From NCBI GenBank assembly GCA_002398105.1, contig DHCD01000059.1, positions 29,590-39,575 on the forward strand: a DNA stretch of 9,986 nt. The letters run 5' to 3'. Below, one piece after another: positions 1 to 5,776 of the stretch. The notes beneath the pieces were generated by a model. That model did not search any database, was not told the origin of the DNA, and was given only the letters and a program-made list of their open reading frames with translations. Source of the stretch: Syntrophomonas sp. UBA4911 (lineage in GTDB: Bacteria; Bacillota; Syntrophomonadia; Syntrophomonadales; Syntrophomonadaceae). Position 1 is the stretch's first letter, and every line of letters begins with the position of its first letter. A program made the position numbers and the translations under genes.

Positions 1-1182
1 GTGGTTCTCAGCCTGGATCTGTTCATCGGTTTATCCTATGTTTTATCCATGGCCCGGCAGATCAAGACAGGCCGGGTTTTCACCAATACCCTGCTATACC
101 AGCTCGGTTCCAGAATAAAGGCTTTTTTCCGGCTGGCTTTCCAGGGCAAAGTCTTTAAAAAGTGGACCCTGCTGCTGCTTCTGGGCTATGGCCTCGTTAA
201 CGGCTTGCTGTTTATGCTGTACGCCACACTTTACCCTGGATACTACCCGGGCTATTTAAATGCCACCGCCTCTTTGATCATTGTGCTGATTATTGCCTTG
301 AACGCCGGGATGCTCTATTTTGCGGCCCGGTCGCTGGTGGCTTTGCCTCAAATCATGGTAGCAGTCCAGGAAATTTCAGCCGGCCATCTGGATTATCCTT
401 TGGACAGCGCCCGCATGCCCGTAAGCCTGGCCGCCTTTGCTGAAAATATCCGCAGCCTCCAGGGAGGACTGCAAAAAGCAGTGGCCGAAGCGGTCAAAGG
501 CGAACGGATGAAAACCGATCTGATCACCAATGTCTCCCACGACCTGAAAACACCGCTGACATCTATCATCAATTACGTGGACCTGTTGCGCCAGGAGAAC
601 CTGGAGAATGAAACGGCGGCTGGATATTTGACCGTTCTGGAAGAAAAATCCGCCCGTTTAAAGCAGCTTATTGAGGATCTGGTGGAGGCCAGCAAGGCCT
701 CCAGCGGCAATCTGGCCGTGACCGGAGAAAAGGTGGACCTGCAGGAATTAATCATCCAGGCCTGCGGTGAATACCAGGAAAAAATCCAGCAGGCGGACTT
801 GGATCTTAACATAAAGACAGCCGGTACAGCGGTCATCATATGGGCGGATGGCAAACATATGTGGCGGATAGCCGAAAACCTGCTCTCCAATGTGGTCAAA
901 TACTCCCTGCCTCATACCCGGGTGTATGTTGATATTGGGACCGACAGCGACTATGGTTGTTTTACCGTGAAAAACATATCGTCGGTTCCCCTTAATATAA
1001 CTCCTGAACAGCTTACCGAGCGCTTTGTCCGCGGAGACGAGTCCCGCAGCACGGAAGGATCAGGACTGGGCCTTTCCATTGCCCAGAGTCTGACCGCTTT
1101 GCAGGGAGGAAAATTCCAGTTGGAGATTGACGGTGATCTATTCAAAGTCACGGTAGCCATACCCCTGAGCAAAGAAGATTAG
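1..1182 (+). CDS. Membrane sensor histidine kinase, 3' part (N-terminus outside window)
   Basis: This is the C-terminal 393 residues of a two-component sensor kinase that autophosphorylates on histidine and passes the phosphate to a response regulator not seen here. The GTG at base 1 is only the window edge; the frame is open to it and the first residues already look like a membrane segment. Visible segments are hydrophobic stretches at about residues 3-18, 55-78 and 88-108, then a HAMP-like linker (about 109-165). The HisKA H-box is NVSHDLKTPLTS with phospho-acceptor His180. The HATPase N-box is ENLLSNVVKYS (292-302) and the G2 box is GSGLGLSIA (353-361). The canonical DxGxG G1 box is absent; the matching stretch reads VKNISSVPLN, as I recall from a group of Firmicute kinases, so the protein is probably still active. 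It is convergent with the peroxiredoxin gene. Kinase identity is firm; the sensed signal is unknown. Confidence 0.92.
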   Translation: MVLSLDLFIGLSYVLSMARQIKTGRVFTNTLLYQLGSRIKAFFRLAFQGKVFKKWTLLLLLGYGLVNGLLFMLYATLYPGYYPGYLNATASLIIVLIIALNAGMLYFAARSLVALPQIMVAVQEISAGHLDYPLDSARMPVSLAAFAENIRSLQGGLQKAVAEAVKGERMKTDLITNVSHDLKTPLTSIINYVDLLRQENLENETAAGYLTVLEEKSARLKQLIEDLVEASKASSGNLAVTGEKVDLQELIIQACGEYQEKIQQADLDLNIKTAGTAVIIWADGKHMWRIAENLLSNVVKYSLPHTRVYVDIGTDSDYGCFTVKNISSVPLNITPEQLTERFVRGDESRSTEGSGLGLSIAQSLTALQGGKFQLEIDGDLFKVTVAIPLSKED

Positions 1183-1205
1183 GAAAAAAGAAATTTCAGA
1201 AGCGG

Positions 1206-1237
1206 AGCGGCTTCCGGCATGAATGCGGGAAGCCGCT
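1206..1237. terminator. Hairpin between convergent genes, probable bidirectional terminator
   Basis: AGCGGCTTCC (1206-1215) pairs perfectly with GGAAGCCGCT (1228-1237). Inside, GCA/TGC closes on a TGAA tetraloop after one G-G mismatch, giving about 13 pairs. It lies between the ends of the kinase gene (+) and the peroxiredoxin gene (-), the usual place for a shared terminator. No T-run follows directly on either strand: the plus strand continues ATTAAAG, and the minus strand reaches a TTTCTTTTTT stretch about 16 nt later. The stem is certain; termination is inferred. Confidence 0.55.
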
Positions 1238-1271
1238 ATTAAAGAAGATCAGGAGCAACGACTTGTTCTTT

Positions 1272-1946
1272 TTATTTTTCCCGTTTGAAGCACATAAACC
1301 AATCCAGGCAATAGGTTTCATCGTCCTGATTTTCCATTCTCTCTTTTGCGGTTCCGCATGAGCCTGCGGTAGGAACAATGACATCGTCCCCGGGTCTCCA
1401 ATCAGCCGGAGTTGCGACCCCATCCCGGTCGGCTTTCTGCAGGGCAAGGATTATGCGCTTGATTTCATCAAAGTTTCTGCCGGTGGTAAGAGGATAGTAC
1501 AGAATACAGCGGATTTTAGCCTGGGGATCAATAACAAATACCGCCCTTACCGCTTGGGTGCTTGATTGTCCCGGTTGAATCATCCCGTATTTATTGGCCA
1601 CTTCCATCTTAATGTCTTCAATCAAGGGAAAAGTGACTTCAACCTGTTTCATGCCTTTGTATTCAAGTTCCTGGATCTTTCTCAGCCAGGCAATATGAGC
1701 GTAAAGAGAATCGACTGAAAGCCCTACCAATTCGGTGTTCAACTCTTTGAACTCATCCATCATGGTTGCAAAGGTCATGAACTCGGTTGTGCAAACCGGG
1801 GTAAAATCCGCCGGATGGGAAAACAAAATCACCCATTTTCCCTTGTAATCTTCGGGGAAATTGATCTCTCCTTGCGTGGTCTGGGCCCGAAAAGACGGGG
1901 CCTGATCGCCGATCAACGGCATTCTCGGTGCAACTGCGTTTTCCAT
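1272..1946 (-). CDS. Peroxiredoxin, Prx6/archaeal thioredoxin-peroxidase type
   Basis: This 224-residue cytoplasmic peroxidase would reduce hydrogen peroxide and organic hydroperoxides. The thioredoxin-fold AhpC/TSA domain holds the signature HPADFTPVCTTEF with peroxidatic Cys52 and the supporting Pro and Thr; Arg134 (QAVRAVFVID) fits the conserved catalytic arginine. The Prx6-type C-terminal domain ends in YCLDWFMC, placing Cys213 and Cys219 five residues apart. From memory, the archaeal Aeropyrum enzyme has its resolving cysteines in the same arrangement, suggesting a multi-cysteine mechanism rather than strict 1-Cys. Cys147 and Cys197 are additional. The start is set by GAGGAGG 8 nt before the ATG. 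The gene lies 19 bp downstream of perR with no evident promoter between, so co-transcription and peroxide induction are likely. The family is certain; the exact electron donor is not visible. Confidence 0.93.
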   Translation of the reverse strand: MENAVAPRMPLIGDQAPSFRAQTTQGEINFPEDYKGKWVILFSHPADFTPVCTTEFMTFATMMDEFKELNTELVGLSVDSLYAHIAWLRKIQELEYKGMKQVEVTFPLIEDIKMEVANKYGMIQPGQSSTQAVRAVFVIDPQAKIRCILYYPLTTGRNFDEIKRIILALQKADRDGVATPADWRPGDDVIVPTAGSCGTAKERMENQDDETYCLDWFMCFKREK

Positions 1947-1965
1947 TATAAAACCTCCTCGTAAA

Positions 1966-2382
1966 TTAATTTCTATTTTGCCGGCATTGGGGACAAATGC
2001 CTTTAAAATAAACGTTTTTATCTTTTATGGCAAAATCATTTAAATCATCTGCATTCAAAGCGTCGATATTCATATAAGAATCATAAATACGACCGCATGA
2101 TTCACATTGGAAATGCCCATGTTCTTCTCCATTGATATCATAGCGGACTTCGTTTCCATCTATGATGACAGCTCTCACTAAATTAGCTTCCATAAAAACA
2201 TTCAGAGTATTATAGACTGTCGATTTAGAAAGAGTGGGAATATGAGCGTGAACAGCATTAAATATTTGGTCCGCGGTCGGATGGATACGATTGTCAAGCA
2301 GATATTCCAATATTTTAATTCTTTGGTAAGAGGGTCTGATATGCTGTTTGATCAGTTTATCTGCCAAGCTGGTCGGATTCAT
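1966..2382 (-). CDS. perR: PerR-type peroxide-sensing Fur-family repressor
   Basis: This 138-residue metalloregulator represses peroxide-defence genes until metal-catalysed oxidation of its histidine ligands releases DNA. The N-terminal winged helix (about 1-80) includes the recognition region LSKSTVYNTLNVF. The C-terminal dimerisation domain carries the structural zinc site as two CxxC pairs, Cys93/Cys96 and Cys130/Cys133. Residues matching the regulatory metal site of Bacillus subtilis PerR (His37, Asp85, His91, His93, Asp104) are all present as His34, Asp82, His88, His90 and Asp101. Aspartate rather than glutamate at the last position favours PerR over Fur or Zur. AGGTGAG precedes the ATG at about 5 nt. 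It leads an operon with the peroxiredoxin gene and has PerR-box-like sequences in its own promoter. It is more AT-rich than neighbouring genes. Zur or Fur remain less likely alternatives. Confidence 0.88.
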   Translation of the reverse strand: MNPTSLADKLIKQHIRPSYQRIKILEYLLDNRIHPTADQIFNAVHAHIPTLSKSTVYNTLNVFMEANLVRAVIIDGNEVRYDINGEEHGHFQCESCGRIYDSYMNIDALNADDLNDFAIKDKNVYFKGICPQCRQNRN

Positions 2383-2397
2383 CTGCTCACCTTATTT

Positions 2398-2412
2398 TTA
2401 TTATGATTACAA
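2398..2412 (-). promoter_or_regulatory. Second candidate PerR box in the perR leader
   Basis: TTATTATGATTACAA matches the Per box at 12 of 14 positions (6/7 in each half), and its two mismatches are symmetric. Its centre is 34 bp from that of the promoter-proximal box, about three helical turns, so two dimers could bind on similar faces. It lies downstream of the predicted transcription start. Confidence 0.45.
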
Positions 2413-2431
2413 TTTTATATTTCATTTTGTT

Positions 2432-2446
2432 ATGTAATCATTATAA
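2432..2446 (-). promoter_or_regulatory. Candidate PerR box overlapping the perR -10
   Basis: The sequence ATGTAATCATTATAA matches the B. subtilis Per box TTATAATNATTATAA at 12 of 14 defined positions, with a perfect right half. It covers the -10 hexamer, the expected place for an autorepressor. High AT content raises the chance of fortuitous matches, so support comes mainly from the adjacent perR gene and the promoter overlap. Confidence 0.55.
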
Positions 2447-2468
2447 TTTTATATTTATTACATGTCAA
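2440..2468 (-). promoter_or_regulatory. Consensus sigma-A promoter of perR-prx
   Basis: On the minus strand, TTGACA (2468-2463) and TATAAT (2445-2440) are separated by exactly 17 nt, matching the housekeeping consensus at all 12 positions. Transcription would start near 2433, leaving a leader of about 50 nt before the perR ATG. Such a strong promoter makes sense for a gene held down by repression. Confidence 0.8.
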
Positions 2469-2586
2469 TAAAAATTTTAAAAAATAAATATATGAAATTA
2501 TTATGGGATGATAGAGTATTCCAGGCATTAAACCTGCTATGGTATTATTAATGACAGCGATGCTGTAAATAGGAGGACGGATAATT

Positions 2587-3393
2587 ATGGAACTGAGCAA
2601 TATAGGACTGGCTTTCGCTTTGACCCTCCTGGCCGGCCTGGCAACCGGCATCGGCAGCTTAATAGCTCTTTTGGCCCGCCGGACCAATACCGCCTTTTTG
2701 TCACTGGCCCTGGGGTTTTCCGCCGGGGTTATGATATACGTATCAATGGTCGAAATATATCCCCTGGCCCAGCAGTCGGCGGTAAAAGCTTGGGGAGCCG
2801 GAGGATTGTGGGCGGCGGCAGGAGCATTTTTCGCCGGCATGATATTGATCGCCGTAATTGACCGACTGGTGCCTTCATATGAAAATCCCCATGAACCCCG
2901 GCTGCTGGAAGAAATGGATGAGAAGAGCGCTCCCCTGCAGGAAAAACTGTTTCGCACCGGGGTACTGGCGGCCCTGGCTATTGCCATTCACAATTTTCCG
3001 GAAGGACTGGCGACCTTTGTGTCGGTATTGCAGGAGCCGGCTCTGGGCATAGCTATTGCCGTAGCCATAGGCATCCACAACATCCCCGAAGGAATAGCGG
3101 TTTCGGTGCCGGTCTATTATGCAACCGGTGACCGAAAAAAGGCTTTTATATTTTCGTTTTTGTCCGGATTATCCGAACCTCTGGGGGCCGTAATCGGATA
3201 TCTTATTTTATTGCCTTTCATAAACGAAGCTATGTTTGCCCTGCTTTTTGCCTCAGTAGCCGGTATAATGATATTTGTCTCTCTGGATGAACTGCTGCCG
3301 GCAGCCAGAGAATACGGTGAGGCTCATCAATCGGTTTACGGCATCATTACGGGGATGATGGTCATGGCCTTGAGCCTGCTCTTGATGGGCTGA
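2587..3393 (+). CDS. ZIP-family divalent metal importer (ZupT-like)
   Basis: This 268-residue inner-membrane transporter would import zinc and possibly Fe2+ or Mn2+. It has about eight hydrophobic segments (for example 6-29, 39-58, 70-92, 153-177, 217-233, 250-267). The two family-defining metal-binding motifs in the central helices are HNFPEG (135-140) and HNIPEG (164-169), followed by SEPLGAVIG (196-204). A charged loop lies at about 96-122. Length is close to E. coli ZupT (257 residues). AGGAGG 10 nt before the ATG sets the start. The gene diverges from perR across 204 bp, so PerR or metal status may affect both. A possible extended -10 (TGGTATTAT, 2540-2548) lies upstream without a good -35. 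No clear terminator follows. The family is certain; metal preference cannot be read from the sequence. Confidence 0.92.
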   Translation: MELSNIGLAFALTLLAGLATGIGSLIALLARRTNTAFLSLALGFSAGVMIYVSMVEIYPLAQQSAVKAWGAGGLWAAAGAFFAGMILIAVIDRLVPSYENPHEPRLLEEMDEKSAPLQEKLFRTGVLAALAIAIHNFPEGLATFVSVLQEPALGIAIAVAIGIHNIPEGIAVSVPVYYATGDRKKAFIFSFLSGLSEPLGAVIGYLILLPFINEAMFALLFASVAGIMIFVSLDELLPAAREYGEAHQSVYGIITGMMVMALSLLLMG

Positions 3394-3531
3394 GATTCAT
3401 TCCGCCTATTGATTTGAGGATGGCGTCCTTAAAGATTCCAGCGGGTGGAGTTTTGCAGTCCGGGCCGATATATCTCTATTCCCCGCCCTTTTAACCGCGG
3501 GGCCGCTAAAGCCGGGAAAAGAGGGAAACCG

Positions 3532-3618
3532 ATGGATAAAGCAGATTTTCTATGCGCGGGGCCAAATCAGCCCTTCCCTGCTCAAATGAAAGTCGAAACA
3601 ACACCTGCTTGTTATTGA
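3532..3618 (+). CDS. Possible 28-codon leader peptide ORF
   Basis: An ATG at 3532, preceded by AGAGGG at about 7 nt, opens a 28-codon frame ending at TGA 3616-3618. The stop lies inside the 3' arm of the hairpin at 3578-3622, so a translating ribosome would cover that hairpin, as in attenuation leaders. The peptide begins MDKADFLCAG and ends TTPACY, with no run of a single amino acid such as classical attenuators show. No family is recognised. It may be a chance ORF. Confidence 0.2.
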   Translation: MDKADFLCAGPNQPFPAQMKVETTPACY

Positions 3619-3630
3619 GCAGTTTTATTG
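3578..3630 (+). terminator. Long-loop hairpin followed by a T-rich tail
   Basis: CTGCTCAA (3578-3585) pairs perfectly with TTGAGCAG (3615-3622) around a 29-nt loop, followed by TTTTATT. The tail favours a rho-independent terminator or attenuator, while the long loop and modest stem weaken it. It could end transcription from the ZIP gene or gate the kinase-like gene. Confidence 0.35.
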
Positions 3631-3638
3631 ATATAGCA

Positions 3639-3653
3639 TTATAATTATGATAT
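3639..3653 (+). promoter_or_regulatory. Candidate -10 with PerR-box-like sequence before the kinase-like gene
   Basis: A perfect TATAAT (3640-3645) lies 41 nt before the ATG at 3687. The best -35 is a weak TTGAGC at 3615-3620 with a long 19-nt spacer. The overlapping 15-mer TTATAATTATGATAT matches the Per box at 12 of 14 positions. Because the segment is nearly all A/T, chance matches are quite likely; regulation by PerR is only a hypothesis. Confidence 0.3.
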
Positions 3654-3686
3654 TTTTTTAAAAAGCAATCATGCCACGGGTGGGTA

Positions 3687-4205
3687 ATGGAGTTTATGAA
3701 TATAATTCTTATTGGTATGCCTGGAGCCGGGAAAAGTACCCTGGGGGTGCTGCTGGCCAAAGTCCTAGGGATGGATTTTGTGGATACGGATATTGTCATA
3801 CAACAACATGAAGGCAGGCTGTTGCAAGATATAATTGACATTTATGGCATTGAGAAATTTATTGAAATTGAGGAAAGAATTATATCTGATTTGAGATTAA
3901 AAAATTGCGTTGTAGCTACAGGCGGAAGTGTCATTTTCTCGGCAAAAGCTGTACAGGCCCTTAAACAGGAAGGAAAGATTTTTTATTTGCATGTTCCCTA
4001 TGAAGAAATCAAAAACAGACTGAAAAACGTGAAGACCAGAGGCATTGTAATAAAGACAGGAAGCAGTCTTGAGGATGTTTATAAGGAAAGAGTTCCTTTA
4101 TATATAAAATATGCTGATAAAACCGTTGATTGCTCAAATAAGGATATAGAGGATTGTGTTAGTACACTGAGAAGCTTGATCTTAGACGGCCATTTCCTCC
4201 CGTGA
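3687..4205 (+). CDS. Shikimate-kinase-like P-loop kinase, substrate uncertain
   Basis: This 172-residue protein has the shikimate kinase fold and length. It shows Walker A GMPGAGKST (10-18), the DTD motif (33-35) and the ERVPLY arginine (Arg135, matching Arg136 of the M. tuberculosis enzyme). Two substrate-site features deviate. The FRxxE arginine (Arg58) is replaced by isoleucine (KFIEIEE, Ile59), and the GGG turn reads GGS (79-81). The lid TRGIVIKTG also differs from the usual RPLL region. ATP-dependent phosphorylation is likely, but shikimate may not be the acceptor, and no aro genes are nearby. GGGTGGG sits only 2 nt before ATG 3687 and 11 nt before an in-frame ATG at 3696 (MNIILIG), so the later start is equally possible. 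Codon use is AT-rich (AGA, ATA, TTA) compared with the ZIP and flotillin genes, which could indicate transfer. Databases would likely label it aroK. Confidence 0.8.
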   Translation: MEFMNIILIGMPGAGKSTLGVLLAKVLGMDFVDTDIVIQQHEGRLLQDIIDIYGIEKFIEIEERIISDLRLKNCVVATGGSVIFSAKAVQALKQEGKIFYLHVPYEEIKNRLKNVKTRGIVIKTGSSLEDVYKERVPLYIKYADKTVDCSNKDIEDCVSTLRSLILDGHFLP

Positions 4206-4288
4206 CTCGGAAGCCGTGGAAAGACCCCCGGCAATCTCCGTGCGCAGTGAGCGCTCAAACCGTCTGGAATGCACGTCTCGCTATTTGA

Positions 4289-4334
4289 GTGTCCGTCCCC
4301 TTCCGTTATGTGCTGTCACGCGGTCCCCTGACAC
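4289..4334 (-). repeat. Small GGGGACSG-type repeat motif
   Basis: Read on the minus strand, GTGTCAGGGGACC (4334-4322) is followed by GTGAC and then GGGGACGGACAC (4300-4289), with GTGTC and GACAC as inverted ends. I recall similar GGGGACGG-centred palindromes scattered through clostridial genomes, but this is memory, not a search. The 3' end of the DUF1836 remnant runs into it. A related motif occurs at 7873. Confidence 0.35.
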
Positions 4335-4914
4335 CGGCAATTTGTACTGGGACCCAAAACTCGTCGATGATCCGTTCCTCCATTCGCTTTTGGGCGTTGG
4401 CATTCACTACCAGCATGATTATAAATAAAAACAGCTGGGCGTATGCCGGTCGTCCTAGTCCATACCGGCGATTTTTTCTTCAATCAGATTAATTTTTTGT
4501 ACAAAGCGGTCATACATATTACAAATTCGATTTTGTTCAAACTCAAAAAAATGGTGTAAATATCCTCCAGGGACATGATATCGTCGTCTCTGGTGGAGGT
4601 ATTGTTCAGCACCGGCGCAAACAGGGATTTGATATCGTTGAGGGAAAGAATATTTTTTTAAGTTATACAGTAGAGCCGGCAGGATCATGTGGCTCCCGGG
4701 TGTACTTCTTGTTTTCCGGAGGCATGAGCAAGCCCAATTTGGTGTAGTTATTGATCATCGTCTTGGTGAATACCTTATCATCTCCGCTCCTTTTGAACCC
4801 GCCAAATTCCCCGTCAAACAGAGAGATCAATTGTACATAGGTAAATCGAAAAGCTCTGATTCAGAGAGTATGGTCTCCTCAATCAGTCTTTCCAGATAAT
4901 CGCGCTTAAGTCAT
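4306..4914 (-). pseudogene. Decayed DUF1836-family gene
   Basis: No single frame is open, but three minus-strand frames can be stitched into one protein of about 200 residues. In order they give LERLIEETILSESELFDLPMY (about 4893-4834), LFDGEFGGF then TKTMINNYTKLGLLMPPENK (about 4822-4700), MILPALLYNLKK (4688-4655), NDIKSLFAPVLNN then SLEDIYTIF (4639-4545), NMYDRFVQKINLIEEKIAGMD (about 4520-4458), and YAQLFLFIIMLVVNANAQKR then EERIIDEF (about 4443-4360). The TKTMINNY...PPENKKYTRE segment is characteristic of DUF1836, whose members I recall as putative regulators with an HTH-like region. Joining the pieces needs five frame changes, mostly single-base; two fall at 7-nt homopolymers (4653-4659 and 4545-4551). 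The original start is not preserved. Surrounding genes are intact, which favours real decay over sequencing error. Confidence 0.75.
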
Positions 4915-4931
4915 GAATTTTGTAGAAAAAA

Positions 4932-4980
4932 TAGATGATATGATATGGTAATTGTGAAAGGAAACGGTAATTATCATCTA
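4932..4980 (+). promoter_or_regulatory. Inverted repeat with internal direct repeats upstream of pspA
   Basis: TAGATGATA (4932-4940) and TATCATCTA (4972-4980) form a perfect 9-bp inverted repeat with a 31-bp centre. Inside lie GGTAATT direct repeats (4947-4953 and 4966-4972), 19 bp apart, and GGAAAC (4960-4965), which resembles an ECF-type -35. TATAAG (4982-4987), 16 nt after GGAAAC, could be the -10. The arrangement fits an operator or activator site for the envelope-stress operon. The promoter assignment is weak: the spacing does not match the sigma-W consensus TGAAAC-N16-CGTA. An unused AAAGGAGGG sits just downstream (4991-4998) without a start codon. Confidence 0.4.
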
Positions 4981-5059
4981 GTATAAGATAAAGGAGGGAA
5001 ATAAATCCAGCCAAGTAAAAATAGACGTTTACGGTGGTAGAAACTGGAGGTGGAAAAAA

Positions 5060-5737
5060 ATGAGTCTATTCAAGCGAATCAGCGATAATATCAGAGCCAA
5101 TCTCAACTCCTTGCTGGACAAGGCGGAGGACCCGGCCAAATTGCTGAACCAGTATCTGCTGGATATGGAAGATGACATTGTCGATGCTGAAAGCGCTGTA
5201 GCCAGACAACTGGTGGTGGTTCACAAATTCAAAGCCCATTATGAAGAAGCGGTTGAACTGGCGGCCAAACGTGAGACGCAGGCTTTGGAAGCCCTGCACA
5301 AGGACCGGGAGGATTTAGCCCGGCGTGCTCTGGAAGATAAAGCGCTACATAAAGCCAAGGCCGACGACTATTTGATTCAATATGAAAACAATCGCGCGAC
5401 TGCCGAAACGCTTAAATCTCAGTTAAGGGAAATGAAGGACGAATATGAACGCTTAAAAGCCCAGCGTGACACCCTGGTAGCCCGGGCCGAGGCGGCCAAG
5501 GCACAAAAGGAAATCAGCAGCATGGCGGGCGGTTTCGGCAAAGATACTTCCCGCCGGGGTTTCGACCGGATGGAGGAGAAGGTTATGCAAATGGAGGCTG
5601 AAGCCCAGGTAGCCACAGAAACTTTCAGTACCGGTCAGGCGTTGGATAAAGAACTGGCCGCCTTGGGAGGCAGCGAAGCGGTTGACCGTGAACTGGCCGC
5701 GCTTAAGGAAAAGCTGAAAACCGAAACATCATCCTGA
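5060..5737 (+). CDS. pspA: PspA/IM30 (Vipp1) family envelope-stress protein
   Basis: This 225-residue ESCRT-III-like coiled-coil protein would bind the inner face of the cytoplasmic membrane, form oligomers and protect against proton leakage. Family marks are the amphipathic N-terminal helix (MSLFKRISDNIRANLNSLLD), the conserved AEDPAKLL motif (22-29), and almost continuous charged alpha-helix from about 27 to 150. A short Gly-containing break (AGGFG, 156-160) precedes the final helices. Length matches PspA (about 222) and lacks the extra C-terminal domain of plant Vipp1. GGAGGTGG about 7 nt before the ATG sets the start. It is the first gene of an operon with nfeD 39 bp downstream. In B. subtilis, pspA belongs to the sigma-W envelope-stress regulon; whether that applies here is inference. 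No PspF, PspB or PspC is in the window. Confidence 0.92.
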   Translation: MSLFKRISDNIRANLNSLLDKAEDPAKLLNQYLLDMEDDIVDAESAVARQLVVVHKFKAHYEEAVELAAKRETQALEALHKDREDLARRALEDKALHKAKADDYLIQYENNRATAETLKSQLREMKDEYERLKAQRDTLVARAEAAKAQKEISSMAGGFGKDTSRRGFDRMEEKVMQMEAEAQVATETFSTGQALDKELAALGGSEAVDRELAALKEKLKTETSS

Positions 5738-5776
5738 TGGGCCAGGCCGGCGATTTTCTAAAAGGGGAGGAGGCTT

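Larger units (their letters stand above)
3394..3686 (+). other. Intergenic leader region without a confident gene
   Basis: This 293-bp stretch lies between the ZIP gene and the kinase-like gene. It holds a GC-rich hairpin, CCCCGC (3481-3486) with GCGGGG (3497-3502), and a second hairpin at 3578-3622 followed by TTTTATT. Two short ORFs (ATG 3420, 24 codons; ATG 3532, 28 codons) and an AT-rich promoter-like segment (3628-3660) are also present. I could not match it to a riboswitch class I know. It may be a structured leader or decayed DNA. Confidence 0.4.

Noticed and set aside
2430..2987. A 185-codon minus-strand open frame overlapping the ZIP gene
   Set aside because: It overlaps a clear ZIP transporter in antisense, runs through the perR promoter region, and has low-complexity Ala/Ile-rich content without recognisable motifs.
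3420..3494. A 24-codon ORF starting at ATG 3420
   Set aside because: Only a weak TGAGG directly abuts the ATG, the peptide has no recognisable features, and its end overlaps a GC-rich hairpin; likely chance.
3481..3560. Cobalamin or cyclic-di-GMP riboswitch before the kinase-like gene
   Set aside because: Some short purine-rich strings are reminiscent, but the conserved cores of these riboswitches could not be found in the right order.
4445..4478. Hairpin GCCGGT/ACCGGC followed by GATTTTTTC, resembling a plus-strand terminator
   Set aside because: The stem is only 6 bp with a 13-nt loop and it lies inside the minus-strand DUF1836 remnant, 240 bp after the only upstream plus-strand gene. It could serve the kinase-like gene but is more likely coincidental.
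4216..4492. Plus-strand open frames of about 70 codons after the kinase-like gene
   Set aside because: They have no ribosome binding sites or family features and are antisense to the DUF1836 remnant and the GGGGACSG motif.
4960..4987. Sigma-W promoter for the pspA operon
   Set aside because: GGAAAC is present, but the distance to the nearest GTA is about 14 nt rather than 16 and the CGTA core is missing, so a sigma-W assignment is not supported. It is kept only as a weak ECF-like possibility.
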